Part shown: positions 26,031-35,233 of the stretch, piece by piece | Layout of the letters: the number at the start of each line of letters is the position of its first letter | Position numbering within the stretch: the first letter of the stretch is position 1 | DNA from: Clostridium lundense DSM 17049 | GTDB lineage: Bacteria > Bacillota > Clostridia > Clostridiales > Clostridiaceae | NCBI RefSeq assembly: GCF_000619945.1 | Contig: NZ_JHVC01000019.1 | Location: 1 to 64,000, forward strand | DNA: 64,000 nt | Reading direction: 5' to 3' | Position numbers and translations under genes: made by a program | Notes under the pieces: model-generated | Databases searched by the model: none | Seen by the model: the letters and a program-made list of their open reading frames with translations, nothing else | What the model was told of the DNA's origin: nothing

Positions 26031-26710
26031 TGCATCAATGCAATCTTAAAATATCTAGGGAAGAAGTATTAAGATATTTAGGAGTTAAGAGTAGTTTGGA
26101 AGAAAATGTTAATAATTTAATAGATGAAACTATAGAAGAAATAAAAAAAATAATTAGGCTTAATTTTACATGGAAAGTTTTTTTACTACAGGTAAGAGAA
26201 AACAAAATAATATTACAAAATTGTAAATTAGAACTTTGTGGTAAAAGCATAAATAACCATTTAAAGTACTGTGATAAATGTGTATTATTTGCAGCAACTT
26301 TAGGTAGTGAAGTGGATAGAAAAATAAATTATTATGAAAAATCTAATATGACAAAAGCTTTAATATTTGATGCTTGTGCCACTGCTGCTATAGAAGAAGC
26401 CTGTGATTTTGTAGAAGAAGAAATTAGAAAGACTGCCTTAAAAGATGATAAAGAAATAACTTGGAGATTTAGTCCAGGCTATGGAGATTTAAGGTTAGAT
26501 ATACAAAAGGAGTTTTTACAATTATTAGATGCATATAAAAAATTGGGGCTTACAGTATCTTCACACAGCATTTTAATACCAAGGAAATCTGTAACAGCTA
26601 TTATAGGATTTATGCCTAAAGATAAAAAAATAGAAAAAAAGAGTTGCATAAATTGTAATAAATATGATAGCTGCGGATTTAGAAAGATAGGTGGAATTTG
26701 TGAATATTAA
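26030..26710 (+). CDS. Stand-alone methionine synthase activation-domain protein
   Basis: 226 residues; ATG overlaps the luxS stop. Resembles the C-terminal AdoMet-binding reactivation domain of MetH, with the family motif RFSPGYGDL at about 144-152 and conserved DACATAAIEEACD. A cysteine-rich tail (CINCNKYDSCGFRKIGGIC) is present, as in other anaerobes. In E. coli this domain is part of MetH and reductively re-methylates oxidised cobalamin. Here it is a separate polypeptide, made just before the catalytic chain. It overlaps the metH start by 11 bases. Confidence 0.87.
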   Translation: MHQCNLKISREEVLRYLGVKSSLEENVNNLIDETIEEIKKIIRLNFTWKVFLLQVRENKIILQNCKLELCGKSINNHLKYCDKCVLFAATLGSEVDRKINYYEKSNMTKALIFDACATAAIEEACDFVEEEIRKTALKDDKEITWRFSPGYGDLRLDIQKEFLQLLDAYKKLGLTVSSHSILIPRKSVTAIIGFMPKDKKIEKKSCINCNKYDSCGFRKIGGICEY

Positions 26711-29075
26711 GGAATTAATAGGAAATAAAATGCTTGTTTTTGATGGGGCCATGGGTACAATGCTTCAAAAGGTGGGACTTAAAGCTGGAGAGGCACCTGA
26801 GTTATTAAATATTAAAGCTAGAAATAAAATAATAGATATACATAAAAAATACATAGAGGCAGGAGCTAATATAATAACAACTAATACCTTTGGAGCAAAT
26901 GAGCTTAAATTAAAGGATACTGTATATGCTCCTGAAGAAATAATAAAAGCTGCTGTAGAAAATGCTAAAATAGCTGTACAGGGGAGAAATGTTTTTATTG
27001 CATTAGATATTGGACCCATAGGTGAATTATTAGAGCCTATGGGATCACTAGCTTTTGAGGAAGCCTACGAAATTTTTAAAAGGCAGGTAATTCAGGGAGT
27101 AAAATGTGGAGTAGATTTAATTTTAATAGAAACTATGACAGATTTATATGAAGCAAAAGCGGCTGTATTGGCTGCTAAGGAAAATTCAAATCTACCAGTG
27201 TGCTGTACTATGAGCTTTCAGCAGGATAGAAGAACTTTCACTGGATGTACAGCCTTATCTATGGTAATGACATTGCAAGGCTTGGGAGTAGATGCATTAG
27301 GAGCAAATTGTTCTTTAGGTCCAATAGAACTAGAGTCAATAGTAAATGAAATATTAGAGTATGCTACTATACCTGTTATGGTTCAACCTAATGCAGGTTT
27401 GCCACAGGTAGTAAGTGGGGAAACCGAGTATAAAATAACTCCTGAAGAATTTGCTAAAGTAGCAAAGAAAATGGTAGAAAGCGGAGTAAGTATATTTGGT
27501 GGATGTTGTGGTACTGATGATAATTTTATTAGAGAGGTTGTTAAAGCTTTAGAAAATATTGAATTAAATAAGCTAAATAATAAACCTATATGTGGAGCAT
27601 GTACTCCATCGAAGGCAGTTATTATAGATGGGGTTAGGGTTATAGGGGAAAGAATAAATCCTACGGGAAAAAAATTATTTAAAGATGCATTAAGAAATAA
27701 TGATATGGATTATATTTTTAAGGAAGCCATAGATCAGGTAGAAGCAGGAGCAGATATTTTAGATATAAATGTAGGACTTCCAGAAATAAATGAAGAGAAA
27801 GTATTAGGTGAAGTTGTGAAAAATCTTCAAGGCATTATAGATATTCCTCTTCAAATAGATTCTAATAATGCTAAGGCTATAGAAAAAGCATTAAGAATAT
27901 ATAATGGAAGGGCTATAGTAAATTCTGTTACTGGAGAAAATAAATCTTTGGATACCATACTTCCCTTAGTGAAAAAGTATGGAGCTTTAGTTATGGGACT
28001 TACGTTAGATGAAAATGGAATACCTTCTAAAGCTGAAGATAGATACAAGGTAGCTTTAAAAATAGTAAATAAAGCTTTGAAATATGGTATACCAAAAGAA
28101 AATATAATAATTGATTGCTTAACTTTAACAGCTTCAGCTCAGCAAGAAGATTTGATGGAAACTTTAAAGGCTTTGGCTATGGTGAAGGAAAAGTTAAAGG
28201 TGAAAACTACTCTGGGAGTATCTAATGTATCTTTTGGATTACCAAATAGAGAATTATTAAATAGAACTTTTTTAACTATGGCATTAGGAAGTGGTTTAGA
28301 TTTACCTATAATAAACCCTTTAGATAAAGCTATTATGGATGCTATAAATGGATTTAAAGTGCTAAATAATGAGGATAGGGATGCAAAAGAATATATAAAA
28401 ATTTATGGTGATAAAAAAGAAGAGAATACAAAATTTAAGGAAAATAAACATATAAATTTGAAGGAAGCGGTTATAAAAGGATTAAAGAAAGAAGTTGCTA
28501 ATATAACAAGAAAACTTTTAGAAGAGAAAAATGAAATGGAAATAATGGATGAAGATTTGATTCCAGCCTTAGATATAGTTGGAGAGAAATATGAAAAAGG
28601 GATAATATTTTTACCTCAACTTATGCAGTCAGCAGAAACAGTGAAAGTAGCTTTTGAAATTATAAAAGAAAGTGTAATCCTGCAAAATAAAAAAACAATA
28701 GATAAAGGTAAAATACTTATTGCTACGGTTAAAGGTGATATCCATGATATAGGGAAAAATATAGTTAAAACTTTACTTCAAAACTATGGATTTAATGTAA
28801 TTGATTTAGGTAAAGATGTTCCAAAAGAAAAAATAGTTGAAGAAGTAAAAAGAAATGATATAAAATTAGTAGGACTTAGTGCATTGATGACTACTACTGT
28901 TAAAAGCATGGAAGAAACAATAAAAGCTTTAAGAGAGAATAATCTAGCTTGTAATGTTATGGTAGGAGGAGCAGTTTTAAATGAAGAATATGCAGCTATG
29001 ATAAAAGCTGATTTTTTTGCTAAGGATGCTAAAGAGTCTGTAGAGATTGCAAGGAAAGTTTTTTTTATTAAGTAG
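26700..29075 (+). CDS. metH: Cobalamin-dependent methionine synthase lacking the activation domain
   Basis: 791 residues from GTG 26700, which follows AGGTGG by five bases. Three modules: homocysteine-binding barrel (1-290; zinc cysteines at 204 and 269-270, in GANCSLGP and GGCCGT), pterin-binding folate barrel (about 310-570; RINPTGKK, EAGADILDINVG), and cobalamin module (about 590-790; DIHDIGKN, the B12-coordinating DxHxxG motif). The chain ends after the B12 domain, and the reactivation domain is the previous gene. It moves a methyl group from methyltetrahydrofolate to homocysteine. Co-translation with luxS and the activation protein is likely. Confidence 0.93.
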   Translation: MNIKELIGNKMLVFDGAMGTMLQKVGLKAGEAPELLNIKARNKIIDIHKKYIEAGANIITTNTFGANELKLKDTVYAPEEIIKAAVENAKIAVQGRNVFIALDIGPIGELLEPMGSLAFEEAYEIFKRQVIQGVKCGVDLILIETMTDLYEAKAAVLAAKENSNLPVCCTMSFQQDRRTFTGCTALSMVMTLQGLGVDALGANCSLGPIELESIVNEILEYATIPVMVQPNAGLPQVVSGETEYKITPEEFAKVAKKMVESGVSIFGGCCGTDDNFIREVVKALENIELNKLNNKPICGACTPSKAVIIDGVRVIGERINPTGKKLFKDALRNNDMDYIFKEAIDQVEAGADILDINVGLPEINEEKVLGEVVKNLQGIIDIPLQIDSNNAKAIEKALRIYNGRAIVNSVTGENKSLDTILPLVKKYGALVMGLTLDENGIPSKAEDRYKVALKIVNKALKYGIPKENIIIDCLTLTASAQQEDLMETLKALAMVKEKLKVKTTLGVSNVSFGLPNRELLNRTFLTMALGSGLDLPIINPLDKAIMDAINGFKVLNNEDRDAKEYIKIYGDKKEENTKFKENKHINLKEAVIKGLKKEVANITRKLLEEKNEMEIMDEDLIPALDIVGEKYEKGIIFLPQLMQSAETVKVAFEIIKESVILQNKKTIDKGKILIATVKGDIHDIGKNIVKTLLQNYGFNVIDLGKDVPKEKIVEEVKRNDIKLVGLSALMTTTVKSMEETIKALRENNLACNVMVGGAVLNEEYAAMIKADFFAKDAKESVEIARKVFFIK

Positions 29076-29085
29076 GAGGTTATAT

Positions 29086-29367
29086 ATGAATTTTGAGGGA
29101 ATTATTATTGGAATGGTGTCATTTTTTATAATTGGAGTTTTTCATCCTATAGTAATTAAATCTGAATATTATTTCAGTAAAAAAGTTTGGCCTATATTTT
29201 TGGTTTTAGGTATAATATTTATTTCATTTTCATTGTTTTCTTATGACAGAATGCTAAGTGCTATTTTAGGAGTTACAGGATTCTCTTGCCTTTGGAGCAT
29301 ACATGAAATAATTGAACAAGAAGAAAGAGTGAAGAAGGGATGGTTTCCTAAAAATCCTAAAAAATAG
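29086..29367 (+). CDS. DUF4491-like small membrane protein
   Basis: 93 residues from ATG 29086, six bases after AGGAGG; the longer frame to 29047 runs inside metH. Three hydrophobic segments: about 3-22, 34-52 and 55-73, then a charged tail (EEQERVKKGWFPKNPKK). It looks like the DUF4491 family of clostridial membrane proteins, of unknown function. It starts ten bases after metH and ends just before the terminator, so it is the last gene of the luxS operon. Confidence 0.7.
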   Translation: MNFEGIIIGMVSFFIIGVFHPIVIKSEYYFSKKVWPIFLVLGIIFISFSLFSYDRMLSAILGVTGFSCLWSIHEIIEQEERVKKGWFPKNPKK

Positions 29368-29382
29368 CTGTAAATTATGGAT

Positions 29383-29432
29383 AAAGGCATAAGGGTTTAG
29401 AAGTTTATATATCTAAAACCATATGCCTTTTT
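29383..29432 (+). terminator. Terminator of the luxS-metH operon
   Basis: AAAGGCATA pairs with TATGCCTTT and the inner GGTTTAGA with TCTAAAACC, giving a long stem, then five T. Confidence 0.75.
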
Positions 29433-29448
29433 ACATGGTTATTTTAAT

Positions 29449-29745
29449 TTGCAAGAAATTATGCAAGAAAAACACATGTATTCTATAGGTATACATATGG
29501 CTAATTACAATCTAACTTTCATTTAAATATGGATTAAATATTTCATAATAAGTGGTTTATGAAATTAAATTAGCCTTTGTCTAGAATGTAATTGTTTTCT
29601 GTACAAAAAAATAGTAGTATTATTGCTTTTTTAAATAATTCCTTAATGAAATATAGTTTCTTATGCAAAAATCAGGTATAGATTTTAAGGTGCAAAACTT
29701 GCATAATAATTGATAAAATAATCAAATGACTATTTATGCAAAAAT
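29449..29745. promoter_or_regulatory. Repeated TATGCAA motif upstream of the liv leader
   Basis: The 500 bases before the liv promoter hold no gene. They do hold repeated copies of a short motif: TTTGCAAGAAA (29449) next to TATGCAAGAAA (29460), the identical 12-mer TTATGCAAAAAT at 29661 and 29734, and the reverse form CTTGCATAAT at 29698-29707. These could be sites for a regulator. AT-rich chance similarity is possible. Confidence 0.35.
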
Positions 29746-29798
29746 AATACTGCAATTATTAAGTCAATAATTTAAATTATAAAACTTAAAAAAACCTG

Positions 29799-29827
29799 TT
29801 GACCTTTGATATTTAGTGTGATAAAGT
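29799..29827 (+). promoter_or_regulatory. Candidate promoter of the liv T-box leader
   Basis: TTGACC at 29799-29804, 17 bases, then TAAAGT at 29822-29827. The -35 is strong and the -10 weak; an alternative TATAAA overlaps at 29827-29832. It lies about 90 bases before the start of the structured leader. Confidence 0.45.
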
Positions 29828-29914
29828 ATAAATAATAATTTTGCCGGCAAATAAAAAACATGAATAAATTATCAATAATTTGAATAAATATAACTAAATT
29901 AATTTATTTAACGA

Positions 29915-30176
29915 TAATGATGGAGATAAAAATATCAGTAAATTAGTCAAAGAGAGTTGGGGACGGTGAGAGCCCAGCACTAATTGATATATAATGCTCA
30001 CTCCTGAATTGTATAGCTGAAATAGCAGTAGGTTATTACCGTTTTGCATACGTTATAATGCAAGGTTATTATATAGTAACCTAGATTAAGGTTGTAATTG
30101 TGAAATTACAGCGAATTAGAGTGGTACAGCGAAAGGACGCCTCTATATGCAAAATATGCATATAGAGGCTTTTTTT
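29915..30176 (+). ncRNA. T-box riboswitch controlling the liv transporter
   Basis: Stem I region with AGAGAGTTGGGGACGGTGAG and the downstream GAGCCCAGC segment of T-box leaders. The T-box itself is AATTAGAGTGGTACAGCG at 30114-30131, which pairs with the tRNA acceptor end. The terminator stem GCCTCTATATGCA (30139-30151) pairs with 30157-30169, then seven T. A specifier cannot be fixed by eye. ATA (Ile) in GCTGAAATAGC just before GCAGTAGG is the best candidate and would suit a branched-chain amino acid transporter. Uncharged tRNA should allow read-through into livJ. Confidence 0.88.
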
Positions 30177-30561
30177 ATAGCTAATAGTGAAGAAAAAGAG
30201 TAGAGGATGTTTTCTTTCTTCCGTATTTTTTATAGAAAAGCTTGGATTAAAGCTTAAACCTTAAGATAATTTAAAATATGTTAGTCAGAACATTTTTTTA
30301 ATTCGGAATCTTCTGAAATAAAAATAAAGAAAAACTAACTACAGTTATTTATTTTAGGCTTTCTATAGAGCAGGGAATAAAAATTTTCTTAATCTGTAAT
30401 TATTCACTATAAACTAAAGGAAGTGCTTTGAACTTTATGGTTAGAAACTATATTAAAAGGGGGTGGTTTTGTTGGGGCTAATTACTAGCTCAGATGAGGA
30501 TGGTGTGATTATTATTTCAAAATTAAAGAAGATATTTCGTGTAAAAGAAGGGGGAAAAATT

Positions 30562-31740
30562 ATGAATAAAAAATTATCAGTATTTATGGCTTTGTTAATG
30601 ACAGCATCCTTATTTGCAGGATGTGGTAAAGGTGGGGCGAACAATAAAGACGCTGGAAGTAAAGGTGATACTATAAAAATAGGATTAGATTATGAGCTTT
30701 CAAATGATGTTGCAACTTATGGACAAAGCTTAGTTACAGGAATAGAACTTGCATTTAAAGAAATAAATGATGCAGGTGGAGTTTTAGGGAAAAAAGTTGA
30801 ACTTGTAAAGACAGATAATAAATCAGATACAGCGGAAGCGGCAAATGTAGCTTCTAAACTTGCAACTAGAGATAAAGTTGTAGCAATACTTGGGCCTGCA
30901 ACATCAGGTAATGTAAAGGCGGCAATTCCACAGGCCACACAAAACAAAGTCCCATTAATTTCAGCATCATCTACAGCAGATGATGTTACAGTAGACAGTC
31001 ATGGTAAAGTAAGGGATTACATTTTTAAAACTTGTTTTAGTGATTCTTTCCAAGGAGTAATACTCGCAAATTTTGCAGTACAGGATTTGAAATCAAAAAA
31101 TGCTGCAGTGTTGATAGATACAACAAGTGATTATAGTAAAGGTCTTTCAAAAAGCTTCAAGGAAACCTATAGTAAGTTAGGAGGGAAAGTAGTAACAGAG
31201 CAGGCTTATCAAGCTAAAGATAAAGATTTTAAGGCAGTTTTAACTAATATTAAAAATGCTAAACCTGATCTACTTTACTTACCAGGATACTATGAAGAGG
31301 TTGGGTTAATAGTTAAACAAGCAAGAGAATTAGGACTTAATGTACCTATTTTAGGTGGGGATGGTTATGATTCACCTAAGTTAACTGAACTTGCTGGAAA
31401 AGAAGCATTAAATAAAGTTTACTATACAAATCACTATTCTTCAAAGGATACTAGCGCTGAAGTTGTAAAATTTAGAGATACATTTAAAAAGCAATTCAAT
31501 AAAGAACCAGATGCATTTAATGCTTTAGGATATGATCTTGCATATTTTGTTGCTGATGCATTAAAAAGAGCTGGGGAGCCAAATCGTGAAAAAGTAAAAG
31601 AAGCTCTTGCTAGTACAAAAGGGTTTAAAGGAATAACTGGTGAATTATCAATAGATAAAAATCATAATCCGGTAAAATCAATAACAATATTAGAAGTTAA
31701 AAATGGAGAGCCAACATTCCTAAAGAAACAGCAGCCTTAG
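30562..31740 (+). CDS. livJ: Branched-chain amino acid ABC transporter, substrate-binding lipoprotein
   Basis: 392 residues from ATG 30562, five bases after GGGGGAAAA. Lipoprotein signal: MNKKLSVFMALLMTASLFAGC, with cysteine 21 as the lipid site. The mature part has the Periplasmic_binding Leu/Ile/Val pattern (GVLGKKVELVKTDNKSD, VVAILGPATSGNVKAAIP, YLPGYYEEVGLIVKQARELG). An open in-frame stretch starts 33 codons earlier at TTG 30463, with its own AGGGGGTGG, but it would mask the signal peptide. It captures branched-chain amino acids at the cell surface and hands them to LivHM. First gene of the operon behind the T-box. Confidence 0.93.
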   Translation: MNKKLSVFMALLMTASLFAGCGKGGANNKDAGSKGDTIKIGLDYELSNDVATYGQSLVTGIELAFKEINDAGGVLGKKVELVKTDNKSDTAEAANVASKLATRDKVVAILGPATSGNVKAAIPQATQNKVPLISASSTADDVTVDSHGKVRDYIFKTCFSDSFQGVILANFAVQDLKSKNAAVLIDTTSDYSKGLSKSFKETYSKLGGKVVTEQAYQAKDKDFKAVLTNIKNAKPDLLYLPGYYEEVGLIVKQARELGLNVPILGGDGYDSPKLTELAGKEALNKVYYTNHYSSKDTSAEVVKFRDTFKKQFNKEPDAFNALGYDLAYFVADALKRAGEPNREKVKEALASTKGFKGITGELSIDKNHNPVKSITILEVKNGEPTFLKKQQP

Positions 31741-31753
31741 TTAATGTAAAAAT

Positions 31754-31773
31754 GGAGGGGATTTTCCCCCTCC
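31754..31773 (+). terminator. Hairpin between livJ and livH
   Basis: GGAGGGG-ATTTTC-CCCCTCC lies 13 bases after the livJ stop, with no strong T run. Such hairpins in ABC operons often hold back transcription or protect the upstream mRNA, so that the binding protein is made in excess. Confidence 0.5.
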
Positions 31774-31804
31774 TATAATATTAAGTATGATAGGAAGTGA
31801 TTAA

Positions 31805-32689
31805 ATGGATAAATTTTTACAGCAATTGTTTAATGGTGTTTCATTAGGAAGTATTTATGCTCTTATAGCACTTGGATATACTATGGTTTATGGAATAATT
31901 AATTTAATAAATTTTGCTCATGGTGATATATACATGTTGGGTGCATTTATAGGTTTTGCCATGACTGCACTATTTCATATAAGTTTTATACCTGCACTTA
32001 TTATTTCTATGGTGGGTTGTTCTTTGATAGGCGTAATTATAGAAAAAGTAGCTTATAAACCTATAAGAAATTCTACTAGAATAGCAGCTCTTATAACAGC
32101 TATAAGTGTTTCGTTGTTTTTGGAATATGGGACTATGTATTTTGTTTCACCACAAACAAGAACTTTTCCGGAGGTGTTAAAGGGTAAACAAATTAGTTTA
32201 TTTTCAGGAAAAGTACTTATAAATACAAAGGATGTTTATATTATTGTAATAACTGTGTTATTGATGCTTTTACTTCAATATATAATTTACAAAACTAAAG
32301 TTGGAAAAGCAATGAGAGCAGTATCTATAGATAGAGAAGCAGCGCAGCTTATGGGCATTAATGTGGATAGTACTATATCCTATACCTTTGCCATAGGTTC
32401 AGCTCTTGCAGGGGCAGCAGGAGTTTTAGTTGGAGTATACTACAATTCAATTGATCCTCTTATGGGGGTTTTACCTGGATTGAAAGCCTTTGTGGCAGCA
32501 GTTATAGGAGGAATTGGAATAATACCAGGTGCTATGTTTGGTGGAGTATTTTTAGGACTCACAGAAACTATGGTTAGTTCTTATGGAAACTCACTATACA
32601 AAGATGCAGTTGCTTTTGCAATACTAATTGTAATACTTATAATCAAGCCTAATGGGCTATTAGGTAAAAATGTAAAGGAAAAGGTATAA
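31805..32689 (+). CDS. livH: Branched-chain amino acid ABC transporter permease LivH
   Basis: 294 residues, ATG after AGGAAGTG. About eight membrane helices; family landmarks are NGVSLGSIYALIALGYTMVYGIINLINFAHGD at the start and the EAA-type loop RAVSIDREAAQLMGIN near 165-185. Forms the membrane pore with LivM. It precedes livM with a 12-base gap. Confidence 0.92.
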   Translation: MDKFLQQLFNGVSLGSIYALIALGYTMVYGIINLINFAHGDIYMLGAFIGFAMTALFHISFIPALIISMVGCSLIGVIIEKVAYKPIRNSTRIAALITAISVSLFLEYGTMYFVSPQTRTFPEVLKGKQISLFSGKVLINTKDVYIIVITVLLMLLLQYIIYKTKVGKAMRAVSIDREAAQLMGINVDSTISYTFAIGSALAGAAGVLVGVYYNSIDPLMGVLPGLKAFVAAVIGGIGIIPGAMFGGVFLGLTETMVSSYGNSLYKDAVAFAILIVILIIKPNGLLGKNVKEKV

Positions 32690-32701
32690 GGGGGAGATAG
32701 T

Positions 32702-33655
32702 TTGAAATGGTTAAATAAAAAAAATATTGCGTGTTTTATAGCTATAATTGCAGTTTATGTACTATCTCAATGGTTAATAAGCGGGGGCTATATTGACTCA
32801 TATATATTACTTAATATAGTGTTAATCGGAATAAACATTATTTTGGCTGTAAGTTTAAACTTAATAACAGGATTTACGGGACAATTTTCATTAGGGCATG
32901 CTGCTTTTATGGCAGTTGGAGCTTATGTATCAGCTATTGTGACTGTAAAATTTAATTATCCCTTTACAATAGCAGTAATATTAGCAGCTGTAGCAGCAGC
33001 TTTTGTTGGATTAATAATTGGCATACCTACATTAAGACTAAAAGGAGATTATCTTGCTATTGCTACTTTAGGTTTTAGTGAAATAATTAGAATACTTCTT
33101 TTAAATATTGACTATGTTGGTGGAGCTAGCGGATTTAATGATATTCCTCAATATACTACTTGGACATGGATATATTTTGGAGTAATTGGTACTATAATTT
33201 TAATTAAAAATTTTATAAATTCTTATGCAGGAAGAGCATGTATTGCTATAAGGGAAGATGAAATAGCAGCAGAGGCTATGGGAATAAATACTACATTATA
33301 TAAGGTGCTTTCTTTTGTTATAGGAGCATTCTTTGCAGGGGTTGCAGGAGCACTATATGCTAATTACTTCTATTTTATAAAGCCTAGTAACTTTGGGTTT
33401 ATGAGATCTATAGATATTTTAGTAATAGTTGTTTTTGGAGGTATGGGAAGTATTGCCGGATCTGTAGTGGGGGCTATAGCTCTTTCAATAATATCTTTAT
33501 TCCTTCAAAATATACCTGAACTAAGAATGGTAATATATGCAGTTATACTTTTCTTAATTATGGTGTACAGACCAGAAGGAATTTTAGGAAAGGTTGAGGG
33601 CAAGAAAAATTTATTTAAGAAAGGAGGAAAATTAAATGGCAGTGTTAACAATTAA
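32702..33655 (+). CDS. livM: Branched-chain amino acid ABC transporter permease LivM
   Basis: 317 residues, TTG start after GGGGGAG. About nine to ten membrane helices, with LAVSLNLITGFTGQFSLGHAAFMAVGAY near 50 and the cytosolic loop CIAIREDEIAAEAMGINTTLYK near 180. Partner of LivH. Its last 20 bases overlap livG, a sign of coupled translation. Confidence 0.92.
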   Translation: MKWLNKKNIACFIAIIAVYVLSQWLISGGYIDSYILLNIVLIGINIILAVSLNLITGFTGQFSLGHAAFMAVGAYVSAIVTVKFNYPFTIAVILAAVAAAFVGLIIGIPTLRLKGDYLAIATLGFSEIIRILLLNIDYVGGASGFNDIPQYTTWTWIYFGVIGTIILIKNFINSYAGRACIAIREDEIAAEAMGINTTLYKVLSFVIGAFFAGVAGALYANYFYFIKPSNFGFMRSIDILVIVVFGGMGSIAGSVVGAIALSIISLFLQNIPELRMVIYAVILFLIMVYRPEGILGKVEGKKNLFKKGGKLNGSVNN

Positions 33656-34406
33656 TAATTTGTCAAAGAGTTTTGGAGGTATAAAAGCTGTATCTAATAT
33701 CAATATGATGATTGAAAAGGGGGATATCGTAGGACTTATAGGACCTAATGGAGCGGGGAAAACCACGTTTTTTAATCTATTAACTGGTATATATACACCT
33801 ACAACTGGGAAAATTTCTTTTGAGGATTTACATTTAAACAATCTTACACCTTATAAGATTACTGATTATGGCATTGCAAGAACTTTTCAGAATATAAGAT
33901 TGTTTAAAAATATGACGGTTATAGAAAATGTTATTCTAGGATTTCATAAAGACATTAAATATGGATTACTTTCTGGATTCTTAAAATTACCTTCTTTTTA
34001 TAGAGAAGAAAAAAGAATATACGATGAGGCTTTGGAATTACTTAAAAAGTTTCAGCTAGATCATAAGAAAGATGAACTTGCTAAAAATTTGCCTTATGGT
34101 GAACAAAGACGCCTTGAAATAGTAAGAGCATTAGCTTCAAAACCAAGACTTCTTCTTTTGGATGAACCTGCAGCGGGAATGAATCCAAATGAAACAAAGG
34201 AACTTACAGAGCTTATAAGGTGGATTAAGGATAATTTTGATATTACTATTATTTTGATTGAGCATGATATGTCCCTAGTTATGAATATATGCGATAAATT
34301 ATTTGTTTTGGATTATGGAACACTAATTGCAGATGGAGAGCCGGAAGAAGTAAAAAATAACGAAAGAGTTATCGAAGCTTATCTTGGGAGGAGTGCAGCA
34401 TGCTAG
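33636..34406 (+). CDS. livG: Branched-chain amino acid ABC transporter ATPase LivG
   Basis: 256 residues, ATG after AAAGGAGG. Walker A GPNGAGKTT at about 36-44, the LivG-specific ARTFQNIRLFKNMTVIENV, signature LPYGEQRRLEIVRAL (LPYG instead of LSGG, normal for LivG), Walker B LLLDEPAAGMNP and switch H in IEHDMS. Powers uptake with LivF. Overlaps livM at the start and livF by seven bases at the end. Confidence 0.93.
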   Translation: MAVLTINNLSKSFGGIKAVSNINMMIEKGDIVGLIGPNGAGKTTFFNLLTGIYTPTTGKISFEDLHLNNLTPYKITDYGIARTFQNIRLFKNMTVIENVILGFHKDIKYGLLSGFLKLPSFYREEKRIYDEALELLKKFQLDHKKDELAKNLPYGEQRRLEIVRALASKPRLLLLDEPAAGMNPNETKELTELIRWIKDNFDITIILIEHDMSLVMNICDKLFVLDYGTLIADGEPEEVKNNERVIEAYLGRSAAC

Positions 34407-35104
34407 AATTAAACAAAATCAATGTATTTTATGGGGGGATTCATGCACTTAAAGATTTATCAATTAAAGTAAATGAAGGTGAAATTGTTACGCTAGTAGG
34501 TTCCAATGGGGCTGGTAAAACCTCTATGCTTAAAACAATTTCAGGTATAGTAAAACCAAAGTCTGGAACTATGAATTATTTAGGAAAAGACATTACAAAT
34601 TGTTCAGCATCTGAAATAGTAAAAATGGGAATAGCTCATGTTCCAGAAGGAAGAAGAGTGTTTGGAAATATGTCTGTAATGGAAAACCTTGAAATGGGAG
34701 CTTTTATAAGAAAAGATAAATCAGGAATTAAAGAAGATTATGAAAAGATATTTGAAAGGTTTGAAAGACTAAAAGAAAGAAGAAATCAAATGGCAGGAAC
34801 TCTAAGTGGAGGAGAGCAGCAAATGCTTGCTATGGGAAGAGCATTAATGCTAAGACCTAAGCTGATTTTACTTGATGAACCTTCTATGGGACTTGCTCCT
34901 ATAATGGTAGACGAGATATTTTCTATAATAAAAGAAATAAATGAAAGTGGAACTACAGTGTTATTGGTAGAACAAAATGCCAATATGGCACTATCCATAG
35001 CTCATAGAGCTTATGTAATTCAAACTGGTAATATAGCACTTGAAGGTAAAGCGTGTGACTTATTAAAAGATGAATCGGTAAAAAACACATATCTTGGAGG
35101 ATAA
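34400..35104 (+). CDS. livF: Branched-chain amino acid ABC transporter ATPase LivF
   Basis: 234 residues, ATG after GGGAGGAG. Walker A GSNGAGKTS at about 33-41, AHVPEGRRVFGNMSVMENL, signature LSGGEQQMLAMGRALM, Walker B LLDEPSMGLAP, and VEQNAN in the switch. Second ATPase of the five-gene transporter, and the last gene of the operon. Confidence 0.93.
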   Translation: MLELNKINVFYGGIHALKDLSIKVNEGEIVTLVGSNGAGKTSMLKTISGIVKPKSGTMNYLGKDITNCSASEIVKMGIAHVPEGRRVFGNMSVMENLEMGAFIRKDKSGIKEDYEKIFERFERLKERRNQMAGTLSGGEQQMLAMGRALMLRPKLILLDEPSMGLAPIMVDEIFSIIKEINESGTTVLLVEQNANMALSIAHRAYVIQTGNIALEGKACDLLKDESVKNTYLGG

Positions 35105-35233
35105 TAAAAAGTATATATCTAAGTTCAAATTTAAGATGTATTTAAGTAATATTTAAGGGGAGCTTAATTCAATATGATTTAAACATGTAGTAAAATTACT
35201 TTATAATTAAATTAACTTAGAGGTGTAATAAAA

